A stretch of DNA of 64,000 nucleotides from Paraburkholderia sp. PGU19 (GTDB taxonomy: Bacteria; Pseudomonadota; Gammaproteobacteria; Burkholderiales; Burkholderiaceae), in contig NZ_AP023179.1 in assembly GCF_013426915.1 (NCBI RefSeq), positions 2,790,001 to 2,854,000 on the forward strand, given 5' to 3'. Of the stretch, positions 27,858 to 37,141 are shown piece by piece (position 1 is the stretch's first letter; every line of letters starts with the position of its first letter). Position numbers and translations under genes: made by a program. A model generated the notes under the pieces. That model saw nothing but the letters and a program-made list of their open reading frames with translations, made no database searches and was not told where the DNA came from.

Positions 27858-29039
27858 ATGCACGTTCAATTTGTTATCGGCAACCTTAGCGACTATCACA
27901 TACCACGCTACCGCGCGCTCGTGCAGCTCGCGCTGCGACAAGGATGCAAGGTATCCCTCGTAGAGCTATTCGAATATTCGAGCTTTTATGACTACCCGCA
28001 GAGCAATCGCACGACGTTCCTTCAGGATGTGCCGTCCGACATGGTTACAGTCTTCAAGGGTACCGCTGCAGGCACCAAGCATTGGCTGACGGTGGCGGCC
28101 CGGCTCCGCGTAATCGTGGGTGCCACACGCCCCGACTTTGTCATCACGCTCGGCTACAACACCAGCTATTCGATTTACCTATGTCTGCTCAGGACGCTGA
28201 CGCGTCGATTCAAGCTGGTCTACATGTCGGACTCGAAGGCTGACGACGGAAAACGGCACCGACTCAAGGAAGCCTTGAAAAGAATCCTCGTCTCACGCTT
28301 CGATGGTGCACTCGTGGCCGGTGAGAAACATCGTCGATACGCCGAATCGCTCGGCATTCCCTTGCACCGATCACATATCGGCTTTGATGTCATCGACGTT
28401 GCGTACTTTCGCGACGCCGCAAAGGCCGTACGCGCACACGCCGACAGCGCGCGACACCGCTTCGCCCTGCCGTCACGATACGTGCTATGCGTGAGCCGCT
28501 TTGTCGAGCGCAAGAACGTGCCGCTCGTTCTGGAGGCGTTCGCGTGCTCGGAGCTTGCGCAACAGGGGGTGTCCCTCGTCCTCGTCGGCCAGGGTCCGCT
28601 GGAACAGACGATTCGTGAAAAGATCGCTGCGCTCGGGCTAAGCGAGCGAGTCCTGATCTTCAGCGCGATTCTGAACTGCGACATGCCAGCCTTGTATGCG
28701 CTCGCAGACTTCATCGTGCTCGCTAGCGCATTCGACCAGTGGGGGCTGTGTGTCAACGAGGCTATGGCCGCCGGGCGGCCAGCGATCGTGTCGCGGACCT
28801 GTGGCTGCGCGAACGAAGTTGTGCATGACGGCATCAACGGCTTCATTGTTCGGCCTGGCGACCGCGATCAGCTTGCAATGAGAATGAAGCAGCTCGCCGA
28901 GGACCATGCGCTTCGCGAAGATCTCGCCCGCAATGCGGAATCAACGATCCGTGACTGGACCCCTGAGCTTTTCGCCCAAAACGTGCTCGCCCTCACAAAC
29001 GTGATCCTGAAGCGCAACGACGCCTACGCAGGCGGATAG
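27858..29039 (+). CDS. Family 4 glycosyltransferase
   Basis: The protein has 393 residues and a GT-B fold. The N-terminus is VQFVIGNLSDYHIPRYRALV, the linker region LPSRYVLCVSRFVERKNVP, and the donor site ASAFDQWGLCVNEAMAAGRP. The first Glu of the common E-x7-E motif is Asp here, with Glu retained at the second position. I start at ATG 27858, because the frame upstream is open but unrelated to the family. It probably acts at the inner membrane on a lipid-linked saccharide. It is followed 113 bases later by another GT4. Confidence 0.82.
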   Translation: MHVQFVIGNLSDYHIPRYRALVQLALRQGCKVSLVELFEYSSFYDYPQSNRTTFLQDVPSDMVTVFKGTAAGTKHWLTVAARLRVIVGATRPDFVITLGYNTSYSIYLCLLRTLTRRFKLVYMSDSKADDGKRHRLKEALKRILVSRFDGALVAGEKHRRYAESLGIPLHRSHIGFDVIDVAYFRDAAKAVRAHADSARHRFALPSRYVLCVSRFVERKNVPLVLEAFACSELAQQGVSLVLVGQGPLEQTIREKIAALGLSERVLIFSAILNCDMPALYALADFIVLASAFDQWGLCVNEAMAAGRPAIVSRTCGCANEVVHDGINGFIVRPGDRDQLAMRMKQLAEDHALREDLARNAESTIRDWTPELFAQNVLALTNVILKRNDAYAGG

Positions 29040-29152
29040 CTGGAAATTAAACAAGAATTGTCTACTCCATACCACCAGAAATTCCATTCGTTTTTCTAAG
29101 CAGGTGCAAGTCACAGTGCCACGATTGATTGCGATTTCAAGGATACGTTTCT

Positions 29153-30385
29153 ATGGGTTTGCGAATTCTTCATGCCATCATCACCGTCAATCCGGCATAT
29201 GGAGGGCCTATTGAGGGGATCATTCAGGCGTCTCGCGAGCATCGGCGCATGGGAAATTCGATCGAGATCGTTACGCTCGATGGACCCGACGAGCGCTCAC
29301 TCGCTCAGTGTGAAGTCATCTGTCATCCCGTCGGCCCGGGGTTCGGCAAGTACAGATATGCTCCGAGGCTGGTCCCGTGGCTGCGGGCCAACGCGCCGAA
29401 ATACGACCTTGTGATTGTCAACGGAATCTGGAACTACATATCGTTTGGCGTCTGGCGTGCGCTACGCGATTCGGGGATACCTTATTTCGTATTCACGCAC
29501 GGGATGCTGGACCCGTACTTCAAGCAGCGCTACCCGTTAAAGCACTTCAAGAAGATGCTCTATTGGCCATGGGCAGACTACCGGGTTCTTCGCGATGCCA
29601 ATGCCGTGTTCTTTACGTGCGAGGAAGAACGTCTATTGGCCCGCCAATCGTTTCGCCCATACCACTGCAACGAGCATGTCATCAGCTACGGCACAGCAGG
29701 TGCCGTTGGCAATCCGGACATGCAACGCGAACTGTTCCTTTCGAGGTTTCCGCATTTGCGCGGCAAAAGAAATCTCCTCTTTCTTGGGAGAATCCATGAA
29801 AAGAAGGGAATCGACCTTACGCTGCAGGCACTGGCTCAATGCATACAAGACACACCCGAAGACAAAATCAACGATGTGCGACTGATCATAGCGGGCCCCG
29901 ATGACAGCGAGTACGCGAGTGCGGCCAAAGCCCTGTGCAACGAGTTGGAGTTGACAGAAAGGGTGACATGGACGGGATTGCTCGACAACGACCTCAAGTG
30001 GGGTGCATTCCTTGCATCGGACGCATTTGTGCTCAACTCGCATCAGGAGAATTTTGGGGTTGCTGTGGCGGAAGCGTTGTCTGCGGGGCTCCCGACGCTG
30101 ATTACTGACAAGGTCAACATCTGGCGTGAGATCGAGCAGTCTGGCGCAGGATTCGTGGACAAGGACGACCTGGCAGGGGCAGTCTGCTTGTTGCACCGCT
30201 GGCTGGGCGCTTCGCGACGCGAGTGGGCTGACATGCGCACGCTCGCGAGACAGTGCTTCACTTCCCGGTTTCATATCGCTCGGTCCATGCAATCCTTGCT
30301 CGACGCGCTTGCCATCTACACGGTGCAACAGGGCTCAACACGTGTGGCTGCAGAGGCGCAGCTTGAACTGGACGAAAATTTTTAA
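29153..30385 (+). CDS. Family 4 glycosyltransferase
   Basis: The protein has 410 residues and a GT-B fold. It opens MGLRILHAIITVNPAYGGPI, with a Gly-rich acceptor loop. LLFLGRIHEKKGIDLTLQAL starts the C-terminal domain and HQENFGVAVAEALSAGLPTL holds an intact E-x7-E motif. ATG 29153 follows AAGGA; an ATG eight codons upstream is less likely. With the preceding GT4, the ATP-grasp protein and the acetyltransferase at 31318 it suggests a second polysaccharide gene set. Specificity is unknown. Confidence 0.85.
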   Translation: MGLRILHAIITVNPAYGGPIEGIIQASREHRRMGNSIEIVTLDGPDERSLAQCEVICHPVGPGFGKYRYAPRLVPWLRANAPKYDLVIVNGIWNYISFGVWRALRDSGIPYFVFTHGMLDPYFKQRYPLKHFKKMLYWPWADYRVLRDANAVFFTCEEERLLARQSFRPYHCNEHVISYGTAGAVGNPDMQRELFLSRFPHLRGKRNLLFLGRIHEKKGIDLTLQALAQCIQDTPEDKINDVRLIIAGPDDSEYASAAKALCNELELTERVTWTGLLDNDLKWGAFLASDAFVLNSHQENFGVAVAEALSAGLPTLITDKVNIWREIEQSGAGFVDKDDLAGAVCLLHRWLGASRREWADMRTLARQCFTSRFHIARSMQSLLDALAIYTVQQGSTRVAAEAQLELDENF

Positions 30386-30675
30386 AACGAGGCACTGAAA
30401 ACCCGGGCAAAACCTCCCTGCGCAAACTGTCGTTGACGCTTGCCCATGCATCGGACGAGCGCAGGTAACTCCGCATCGGAACCGGCATTCAAGCGCCATT
30501 CGCGCGACCACGGTTAGCCGTTTCCTGGTCTGACCTGTGCCCTATTCCGGTCGCTCGAGCTTTGCTTTGGTGCTCTGATCCGCAGCAGTTGCTTTGCAGA
30601 AACTGTGCGGGAGGGAACACGCCAGGTTGTAAGAGCGTTGACTAGATTTTCTCGCGCCCCACAATCATCAATTAC
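30386..30675. other. Upstream region of the tRNA gene
   Basis: About 290 bases without a gene. It must hold the tRNA promoter, but no consensus pair stands out. Confidence 0.35.
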
Positions 30676-30762
30676 GGAGAGGTGCCCGACTGGCTAAAGG
30701 GGGCAGACTGTAAATCTGCTGGCTTAACGCCTACGTTGGTTCGAATCCAGCCCCCTCCACCA
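30676..30762 (+). tRNA. tRNA-Tyr (anticodon GTA)
   Basis: 87 bases including an encoded CCA. The anticodon arm is GCAGA-CTGTAAA-TCTGC, placing GTA in the loop. It has the long variable arm of class II tRNAs and a T loop TTCGAAT. The acceptor stem GGAGAGG against CCCCTCC leaves an A-C mismatch at the fifth pair, where a G would restore pairing. It could be a functional divergent copy or a decaying duplicate. tRNA genes are common integration sites, though no repeat of its 3' end was noticed elsewhere in the window. Confidence 0.9.
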
Positions 30763-31314
30763 GATCCCATGGCGGCCATGGCGGTACCGTGGTCAACCAG
30801 ACTTGGGGCGGCAGGCGGCGTTGGAGCAACGTCGAATCGTTGGTCATTCTCTCTCCTGCCAAACTGACGTTTGTCGCTCGTCGATCATCGGCGACGTCGC
30901 ACTGCGACGCTTCAATTGCCTTGACAGGCAACACTACTGCTAAAAAAGCCGCGCATCGGCGCGATTGCCGCGCTGTAGAGACAGTTGAGTCGGATCGCAC
31001 GACGGCTGAAACCCGTGGCAAGCCCACCGTTCGAACGCGGATACGGGCCCAAAATTCAATGCGGCCGGGCGCAAGCGATTGATGAGACTGCGCTGAAGCA
31101 GCTTTGCGAATTTCTCGAGAACACACTGCTTGAGATGCCTCCTTTCTTCCTACCAAAAACAAGCCGTCGCGTGATACGAACTGCGTGCTCCAGCTTGTAG
31201 ACATCAAGCAAAAAGAAAGGTACCTTTCTACGCCATGGGCGCTAGTCGGCCTCATCGGCTTCAGATAAAGACTCTCGCCTTCCGCGGAAGATTACAAGTT
31301 TTCGGGAGCAACTC
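30763..31314. other. Intergenic after the tRNA
   Basis: No gene. A perfect 16-bp palindrome (AGAAAGGTACCTTTCT) at 31214-31229 lies about 90 bases before the acetyltransferase start and could be an operator, although one such palindrome is expected by chance in a window this size. Confidence 0.35.
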
Positions 31315-31317
31315 GTG

Positions 31318-32454
31318 ATGCACACCATAACGTTCGAAGTCGTTCGCGATATCGACAGCTTTTGTGCCATGCAGCCCGAGTGGGACGATTTGTGGTCTCG
31401 TGCCGGAGGCGAGTACTTTCAGTCGTACGCGTACTGCCATGGCAGTCTCATAGCGGAGGCCGCAGGTCGACGTCAACTCCACTGCATCACTGCAAGGCGC
31501 GAAGGTCGGCTCGTCGCGCTCTGGCCGCTCGTCACGTCGTGGAGAAACTGCTGGAAATACGCCAGTCCGCTTACGCCGCCCAACAGATCGCCAAGCGACA
31601 TCCTGGTCGCGCCCGATTGCGACGTCCGTCAGGTAGCGATGGGTGCATGGCGAGTAGCCCGCAAATCGACGCAGGCCGACGTTTTCGAGTTCTGGCGCAT
31701 CAACTCGAGTTCGCCACTGCAACGCTGCCTGATGCGCGATGCCGTGGCGCACCGTGCGACCGAGGAACGCACGCCCTATGCCGCATTGAGAGGCCAGCAT
31801 GATTGGGAAGCGTATTGCCGCTCGCGACCGGGCCGCTCGAAAACCCGCCCGGACTATCTGAAACGGCGGCTGGCCGCGCATGGCGAATTCAATGTCGAGA
31901 TGCTCGACTCGAATGATCCGCGCATTCCGTCGCTAGTCGAGTGGTCTGCTTTGCGAAAGCGCGAATGGGCACAGCACAATGGCATCGATAGCCCGTGGAT
32001 CTATTCCCAATCAAGTAGCAGGTTCTGGAACGGTCTTCTAACGAACGCTGCTTATCAGCCCGGCGTGTTTCACCTGTTTGTACTGACACTCCAGGGAAAA
32101 CCGCTTGCCGCGAACGTCGTTGCGATAGGCGCCACGCGCGCGTATCTATTGACGACGACATACGACCTGAAGCATGCGAACCTGTCACCGGGAACCGTGC
32201 TCGTCGATGATTGTGTCAAATGGGCATTTGACCGAGGGCTGGATTTCGACTTTGGGCCGGGCGAGCAGCAGTACAAGTCGTCGTGGAGTGGCGGCAACTC
32301 ATACGTGACATCGTCATGCCTCGTCCTTCCAACCTGGTGGGGACGCGCTGGTTATCTCGCGAAGCATGGTATCTGGCATATGCGAGCCATGTTCGCACAG
32401 ATCACCGGCAAGCATACGCCGGCGCAAGGCCCCGCGAGTGCACCGTCGGCATGA
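31318..32454 (+). CDS. BcsL/CelD-type GNAT acetyltransferase (second)
   Basis: The protein has 378 residues (a GTG one codon upstream is also possible). It is paralogous to the gene at 5547-6671: EWDDLWSRAGGEYFQSYAYC, then HCITARREGRLVALWPLV, RSKTRPDYLKRRLAAHG, LQGKPLAANVVAIG, and DDCVKWAFDRGLDFDFGPG with a following QYKSSW. These are the conserved blocks of the CelD/BcsL acyltransferase family associated with exopolysaccharide synthesis. GGGAG precedes the start. The substrate is not known; placement among glycosyltransferases and secreted carbohydrate-type proteins suggests polymer acylation. Confidence 0.75.
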   Translation: MHTITFEVVRDIDSFCAMQPEWDDLWSRAGGEYFQSYAYCHGSLIAEAAGRRQLHCITARREGRLVALWPLVTSWRNCWKYASPLTPPNRSPSDILVAPDCDVRQVAMGAWRVARKSTQADVFEFWRINSSSPLQRCLMRDAVAHRATEERTPYAALRGQHDWEAYCRSRPGRSKTRPDYLKRRLAAHGEFNVEMLDSNDPRIPSLVEWSALRKREWAQHNGIDSPWIYSQSSSRFWNGLLTNAAYQPGVFHLFVLTLQGKPLAANVVAIGATRAYLLTTTYDLKHANLSPGTVLVDDCVKWAFDRGLDFDFGPGEQQYKSSWSGGNSYVTSSCLVLPTWWGRAGYLAKHGIWHMRAMFAQITGKHTPAQGPASAPSA

Positions 32455-32990
32455 TGGCCACCATGTCACAGATGATCTTGATGTGGAGTGGGCTGCGGTC
32501 GTATGGCGGTCGAACTGAGCCTTGCTTCACCAAGTCGGGGACATGAGGACACCAAAATGTGTCGAACAACGCCAACTCGATCTCACGAGCGTCGAATGGC
32601 GCATCAGCGTTAATCTCTGAAAGCGGCGGCACAGATGGGTCCCGAGTTGCGTTCCAAGCCCTGACCTCGTTCGGTCAGCAAATCCCATTTGACCATGGCG
32701 AAAGAACTCGAGCTTGAATACCTCGTCCCGGTTACTGTCGAGCAGCGAAATCAGGCGAATAGGTTCCTCCTCGAGTTCGAGTCTTTACGCCCCGTCACTG
32801 GCCGATTGCACGCGTGCCGAGCACGGATGTCCACCCGGTTTGAATGGCGGTTGCACAGCCGCAACGTGACGCTCGTAGCAGAAAGACAGCGGTGTTAATG
32901 GTTCAGCTCATGGGACCACCGGCCGCCCGTCAATCGGGCCGGCCAGCGGCTGTGAAAACCCTCGTCTCGTCGACTCCCGTTATCTTCACC
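32455..32990. other. Region without a recognisable gene
   Basis: Short frames only. A 69-codon plus frame at 32689-32898 (AKELELEYLVPVTVEQRNQA) lacks a convincing ribosome binding site and matches nothing. Confidence 0.4.
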
Positions 32991-34190
32991 TCACCTGGCA
33001 GGGCCAAACGGACTGGTGAAAGAACCCGCAGGCGGCAGAGCAAAAAAGCCCGCGTTGTGAGGCACCACCGCGATGTAAGCGATCCTGTTGAACGATGGTC
33101 CCTGTCCAGGGTTAGCGGAGTCGCTAAACAAGACACGTTTGCCTGTTCGAGGGTCCACACGGAACAGATTGTTTCTCCCTGTCGCCGGGTCGACAGCGCC
33201 CACGAATATTTGTCCACAGTCCTGCAAGACGTCGCCGGCAAGGTTTGCGCCCAACGGTCCCTGGGCGGGGTTGTCGAAATCACTGACGACTGTGCGGTTT
33301 CCGCTTTTCGGATCGATCCTCAGCAGCAGATTCCTTGGAGAGGTTCCCCCTGAATTGGCCAGGATCGCTCCCGAGTGTTCCACAGCGAGACCGCCTGAGT
33401 TACTCAGATCAACGACGGCACCTTGTGCCGGGTTGTTGAAATCGCTCAAAAGCGTCCGGAAACCCGTGACAGGATTGACACGAAAGATTCCTAGCTTGCC
33501 GCAACTGCCATTAACGCCGATAAGGATCGCCCCTTTACCCGCCTCACCAGGGTGCTTCGGGTTCCACTGGGGGGCCTCCAGGGCGAAATCGGTGATCCCG
33601 CAGAAAGATAAGTCCCCCCCTCCCTGAGACGGGTCCCAGAGGAAGGTGACAGTGACGCGTGTGTCGTTCCGGGGGTCGACGCGCACCACGGCAGGCGCGA
33701 CGAACGCTCCCTCATCGTTGACGAAAACCCTGCCGAAGGCGTCCACGGCCGCGCCGTAGCCGAAGTTGCCGTCACGGCCCTGATGCCAATCGCTCACGAG
33801 GATGCGATGACCGGTGCGAGGATCAACACGGAGAATGCCGACGTATGGACCGGTGACAAAGATCTGTCCCTGGCCAATCGCTACGCTGACCGGGAGCGAG
33901 CTTGGAGCAATGACAGGACCCTGTGCCGGATTGGAAAAATCGCTGATGACCGAACGCACACCCGTCGTCCCGTCTACCCGGATTAGCTTGTTGGCGCCCC
34001 AATCGGTGACCAGAATGTCGTCGCCTTCAAGGGTGACTGCCTGAGCGGGGCCGCCTGTCAAGAGCAGTCCACCGAGCAGTGCAATGCAACCGGCAATGAG
34101 GCGCCGCCTGGCAGGCAGGAATATTGATGTTGAACCTGCGCGATACACGCAAGCCCTCAAGAGCATGGCCCACTTCGCTGCCTTTTTCAT
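32991..34190 (-). CDS. Secreted beta-propeller protein
   Basis: The protein has 399 residues. An export signal is visible (RRRLIAGCIALLGGLLLTGG, ending AQA), though the N-terminal region before it is unusually long. The body is built of repeats of about 60 residues with the consensus RVDPxTGxRxxxSDFxNPAQGP, for example at residues near 72-90, 120-135, 235-255, 290-310 and 340-360. This pattern predicts a beta-propeller of the NHL or lyase-like type. It is probably periplasmic or extracellular. Function is unknown; a second propeller gene (35161) is divergent from it. Confidence 0.7.
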   Translation of the reverse strand: MKKAAKWAMLLRACVYRAGSTSIFLPARRRLIAGCIALLGGLLLTGGPAQAVTLEGDDILVTDWGANKLIRVDGTTGVRSVISDFSNPAQGPVIAPSSLPVSVAIGQGQIFVTGPYVGILRVDPRTGHRILVSDWHQGRDGNFGYGAAVDAFGRVFVNDEGAFVAPAVVRVDPRNDTRVTVTFLWDPSQGGGDLSFCGITDFALEAPQWNPKHPGEAGKGAILIGVNGSCGKLGIFRVNPVTGFRTLLSDFNNPAQGAVVDLSNSGGLAVEHSGAILANSGGTSPRNLLLRIDPKSGNRTVVSDFDNPAQGPLGANLAGDVLQDCGQIFVGAVDPATGRNNLFRVDPRTGKRVLFSDSANPGQGPSFNRIAYIAVVPHNAGFFALPPAGSFTSPFGPAR

Positions 34191-34576
34191 CGCTTTACTC
34201 CATTCTTCATTGTTTAAGGAGTGGCCGCGGAGGTGAACAATGACCTCGATAATGCACGGATCCGTCGGGCAAGCTTCGTCCCGGGAAATGGCGCGCGGTC
34301 TCGCAATTCAAGAGGCAAAGTAAACGCGCGCCCGCGGCATCGCGAGAACGCCTATTCGCGCCGATGTCGACAATCTTTTGAGATGGTTTTGCAAATCGCG
34401 GAAAAGATGCCGTGAGCACTGCATCCCTTAAGTAGTGGAAGATAGGTGGCTGGACAAAAAGAGGCACTGAGTAATTGTCCCAACGGAATTCCGGCACATA
34501 CTGTGCGGGAGCGCATATTCAAGTCCCTTCCAAAATGCTTGGCCTGTTCCTCGCCTTAGTATCGGTCCCAGGGCAC

Positions 34577-34596
34577 GCACTGCGAACAGTGCTTTT
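34577..34596 (+). terminator. Small hairpin with T-tract
   Basis: GCACTG-CGAA-CAGTGC followed by TTTT: a 6-bp stem with a tetraloop and a short T-run. It resembles a weak intrinsic terminator or attenuator on the plus strand. It lies 28 bases before the short leader frame at 34624. Confidence 0.35.
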
Positions 34597-34623
34597 CCTG
34601 AAAATCAATCGCAAAAAGGAAGC

Positions 34624-34668
34624 ATGAAGTGCAACACCCTGACTCGTTTAAGTACTTCCCTTCACTAA
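34624..34668 (+). CDS. Possible 14-residue leader peptide
   Basis: The short frame MKCNTLTRLSTSLH follows a strong AAAAAGGAAGC. Its first 13 bases after the A of ATG form the left arm of a perfect inverted repeat, so pairing with the right arm would hide the start codon. This arrangement is reminiscent of translational control, but the peptide and its expression are unproven. The next plus-strand gene starts 490 bases downstream. Confidence 0.3.
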   Translation: MKCNTLTRLSTSLH

Positions 34669-34686
34669 ACCTTGTGTTGCACTTCA
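34625..34686. repeat. Perfect 13-bp inverted repeat
   Basis: The arms TGAAGTGCAACAC (34625-34637) and GTGTTGCACTTCA (34674-34686) are separated by 36 bases. No T-run follows, so it is not a simple terminator. It could be a regulatory stem, an operator pair or the ends of a small degraded element. Confidence 0.7.
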
Positions 34687-35160
34687 AGTTTGAAACCACC
34701 CATATATAAACACTCATGTCAATTGTTGCATTCCATTTAATCGTTAGAGAATCCGGTAATTAATTCTGTTCCACACCAGGCATTGATGGGGTCCAAAACA
34801 AGTGTTCTTTTCTCCCCCATTTGTGAGAAGCCACTCCAATGTGCGGTGGTGCGCACAAGGCGGGAATTTGGAATTGACCGCACGTAGACAGCACCTAGAG
34901 TAGACGACGTCATCATCGCGGATAGCAACCCAACCCAGCCGCTACTTCTCGCTTTGTTGGCCATTTCGGGTCCAACGGCGAGTGCACTCACCAGCATGCA
35001 ATTCTCTGCGACTATTGCAGCCTCTCGGGCATGCTCACTCCGTTCCTCCGCCATCGATGATAAATGCGAACGCGGCGCTGCAGGCATGCACCGCTCTCAT
35101 CTCCGGGTGCACGCCTTTCAGGTGTGAATGAATTAGTTCGTTTTTCTAAAAGGTGATTCC

Positions 35161-36621
35161 ATGGACGACGCCAATTGCGATTTCAGTCCCAGGAGAAGCA
35201 AACTGTCAGCCGCTATCGTGCTCGCCGGCCTGGCCATCGCGCCAGGCGCTCAGGCACAGACTCCGACCGACTGGCCCACGTTCGGCTGGGACGCCCAGCG
35301 CACCGGGTACAATCCCTTCGAGAAGGTACTGACCACATCGAATGTTCCAGGCTTGCGAGCACACTGGGCGACCGACCTTGGCGGCCCGATCCTCACGCAG
35401 CCGACGGTGGCCGCCGGCGTGAATGTCGGAGGCGTGTCGACGGATGTCGTCTACGCCGCAACGCTTCAGGGGAGCATATTCGCGCTCAACGCCCACACGG
35501 GCGCGATCATCTGGCGTCGGGACTTCGTGCCCGTGCAAACCAGCTGCGACGATTTCTCAGCATCCGGCGGCAAGGTGGGCTTCATCGACACGCCAACCAT
35601 CGACCGCGCGCACAACCGGCTGTTTATCGTGAGCGGCAGGGGTGCGCTGCACTCCTTTGACCTGTCGAACGGTGCCGATAGTATGACGCCCGTGCAGGTA
35701 CCTGACGCGGCGAACTTCCTGAATACGTTCGTCTACGGCAGCCCGACGCTCGTTGGCACGTCGCTGTATATCGCGACGGCCAGCGCCTGCGATAGTGGCC
35801 GGCCGTACCGTGGACAGGTCGTGCGCGTGTCGGCCACCGACGGGTCAATTCTGCAGCGCTGGTTCCCGACTGCCGCAAACGTGGATGGAGGCGGCATCTG
35901 GGGGGCGGGTGGCGTATCGGCCCTGGCTGATGGGACCTATGTGTTCGTATTGACGGGCAACGGATTCTCTACCCCGGAAAACGCCGGATATGCGGAACAC
36001 GTTGTCAAGCTCACCACGAACCTCGTAGTAGCCCAGTCCGACTCGCCGCCTACGTTGCAAGCTCAGGACCGGGATTTCGGTGCGACCGCGACGCTTTTCC
36101 AGCCGATTGGCTGCCCACCGATGCTCGCGGCCTACCAGAAGACCGGTTATCTGTACATCTACAACCGGGCCGCAATCTCCTCCGGTCCCATGCAAACGCT
36201 GATCCTGTCCCAGCCTTCGGGTGACACGATTGGACAGCCAGCATATGACCACAATCAGCTTTATATTGTGGCGCCGCAGGATTCGCCCACCAACTTCAAT
36301 CGCCGTGGGCTCCTTGCGCTATCCGTCAGTAACACCTGTTCCCTCAGCATCAAATGGCAGCAGCCGGTCGGCTCGACGGCGTCCTTCTATAACCCGGCCA
36401 TTTCGCCCGTCGTCGCAAACGACGTGGTGTACTACGCCGATGGCATAGCAAGTCAGGTTTACGCGATGGACACAAAAAGCGGACAGATACTTTGGAGTAC
36501 GGATAACATTCCCTCTTCTGACAGGGTTACCGGCTCTATCCTCACGTCGCCGACGGTTGTGAATGGGCAGCTATTTGTTGCGGGCTATGGCGATCACAAG
36601 CTTCACGCGTTTGGCCTATAG
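35161..36621 (+). CDS. Secreted PQQ-like beta-propeller protein
   Basis: The protein has 486 residues. The signal peptide is LSAAIVLAGLAIAPGAQA. The mature part starts DWPTFGWDAQRTGYNPFE, typical of quinoprotein-like (PQQ/YVTN-type) propellers, and contains blade motifs such as VVYAATLQGSIFALNAHTGA, TFVYGSPTLVGTSLYIAT, VYAMDTKSGQILWSTDN and SPTVVNGQLFVAGYGDHKL. The GxIxALdxxTGxxxW blade pattern recurs several times. Whether PQQ is bound is uncertain: the fold is also used by scaffold proteins. It is divergent from the other propeller gene. Confidence 0.75.
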   Translation: MDDANCDFSPRRSKLSAAIVLAGLAIAPGAQAQTPTDWPTFGWDAQRTGYNPFEKVLTTSNVPGLRAHWATDLGGPILTQPTVAAGVNVGGVSTDVVYAATLQGSIFALNAHTGAIIWRRDFVPVQTSCDDFSASGGKVGFIDTPTIDRAHNRLFIVSGRGALHSFDLSNGADSMTPVQVPDAANFLNTFVYGSPTLVGTSLYIATASACDSGRPYRGQVVRVSATDGSILQRWFPTAANVDGGGIWGAGGVSALADGTYVFVLTGNGFSTPENAGYAEHVVKLTTNLVVAQSDSPPTLQAQDRDFGATATLFQPIGCPPMLAAYQKTGYLYIYNRAAISSGPMQTLILSQPSGDTIGQPAYDHNQLYIVAPQDSPTNFNRRGLLALSVSNTCSLSIKWQQPVGSTASFYNPAISPVVANDVVYYADGIASQVYAMDTKSGQILWSTDNIPSSDRVTGSILTSPTVVNGQLFVAGYGDHKLHAFGL

Positions 36622-36949
36622 CGCTTCGCGCGCCGGCACAACTAATGAACGCGTTGCGTCATCGCGGTTGAGGCGCAATAGCGGATGGCGTGGTTCCCGG
36701 ATGGGACCCGCCATTGAAAATTCTGGAGTCGCCACCATTGCGCGCGCAGGCACGCAGTCTTGCGGCTTCTGTCGGGCAGCTCAAGCCGGACTGAGTCTTC
36801 GCGGAGTCGTTATTGTCGCGTGCGTGCCGTCAATCATCAACATAAACGGCACGCGCGACCTAAATGCGCGAACAAGTTGCTTCAGGGTACCTTCGGGCCC
36901 GGAGGTTTCCCTGAGGTAGTGCGAACGCGTGATGCTCCTTGCTGCCATC
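36622..36949. other. Intergenic between convergent genes
   Basis: No gene recognised. Frames on both strands are short and of non-protein-like composition. Confidence 0.4.
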
Positions 36950-37141
36950 CTACGGCGTACCAATGCTCACACGAGTTGCGCGAATCTGCTCATAAGCTGG
37001 GTGCCGTTCAATCGCCTCGCCACCGCGGCTCGCATGCGTGTCATGCTCGAGGGCTGTCTGGTCCGGCACCAGCAAGGCGAGGCTCCAGCAGACCATGAAC
37101 AGTAGCACAGCGACATTGAACAGCTTCTTTAGTCCTGTCAT
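36950..37141 (-). CDS. Small single-pass membrane protein
   Basis: The protein has 63 residues from ATG 37141, which overlaps the stop of the upstream gene as ATGA, indicating coupled translation. It has one hydrophobic helix near the N-terminus (LFNVAVLLFMVCWSLALLVP) and a polar C-terminus. It may be an inner-membrane anchor or uncleaved signal. The family was not recognised. Confidence 0.5.
   Translation of the reverse strand: MTGLKKLFNVAVLLFMVCWSLALLVPDQTALEHDTHASRGGEAIERHPAYEQIRATRVSIGTP

Larger units (their letters stand above)
34191..35160. other. Divergent intergenic region between two propeller genes
   Basis: About 970 bases. It contains the small hairpin, leader-peptide frame and inverted repeat listed separately. 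A minus-strand frame at 34737-35087 (MAEERSEHAREAAIVAENCM) could encode a small protein, but I see no family or ribosome binding site and give it low weight. Confidence 0.4.

Noticed and set aside
31214..31229. Perfect 16-bp palindrome
   Set aside because: About one such palindrome is expected by chance in 64 kb, so I kept it as a note under the intergenic entry rather than a finding.
30731..31255. 174-codon minus frame overlapping the tRNA
   Set aside because: Its C-terminus (AGFEPT) is the known artefact of translating a class II tRNA, and the rest is of random composition.
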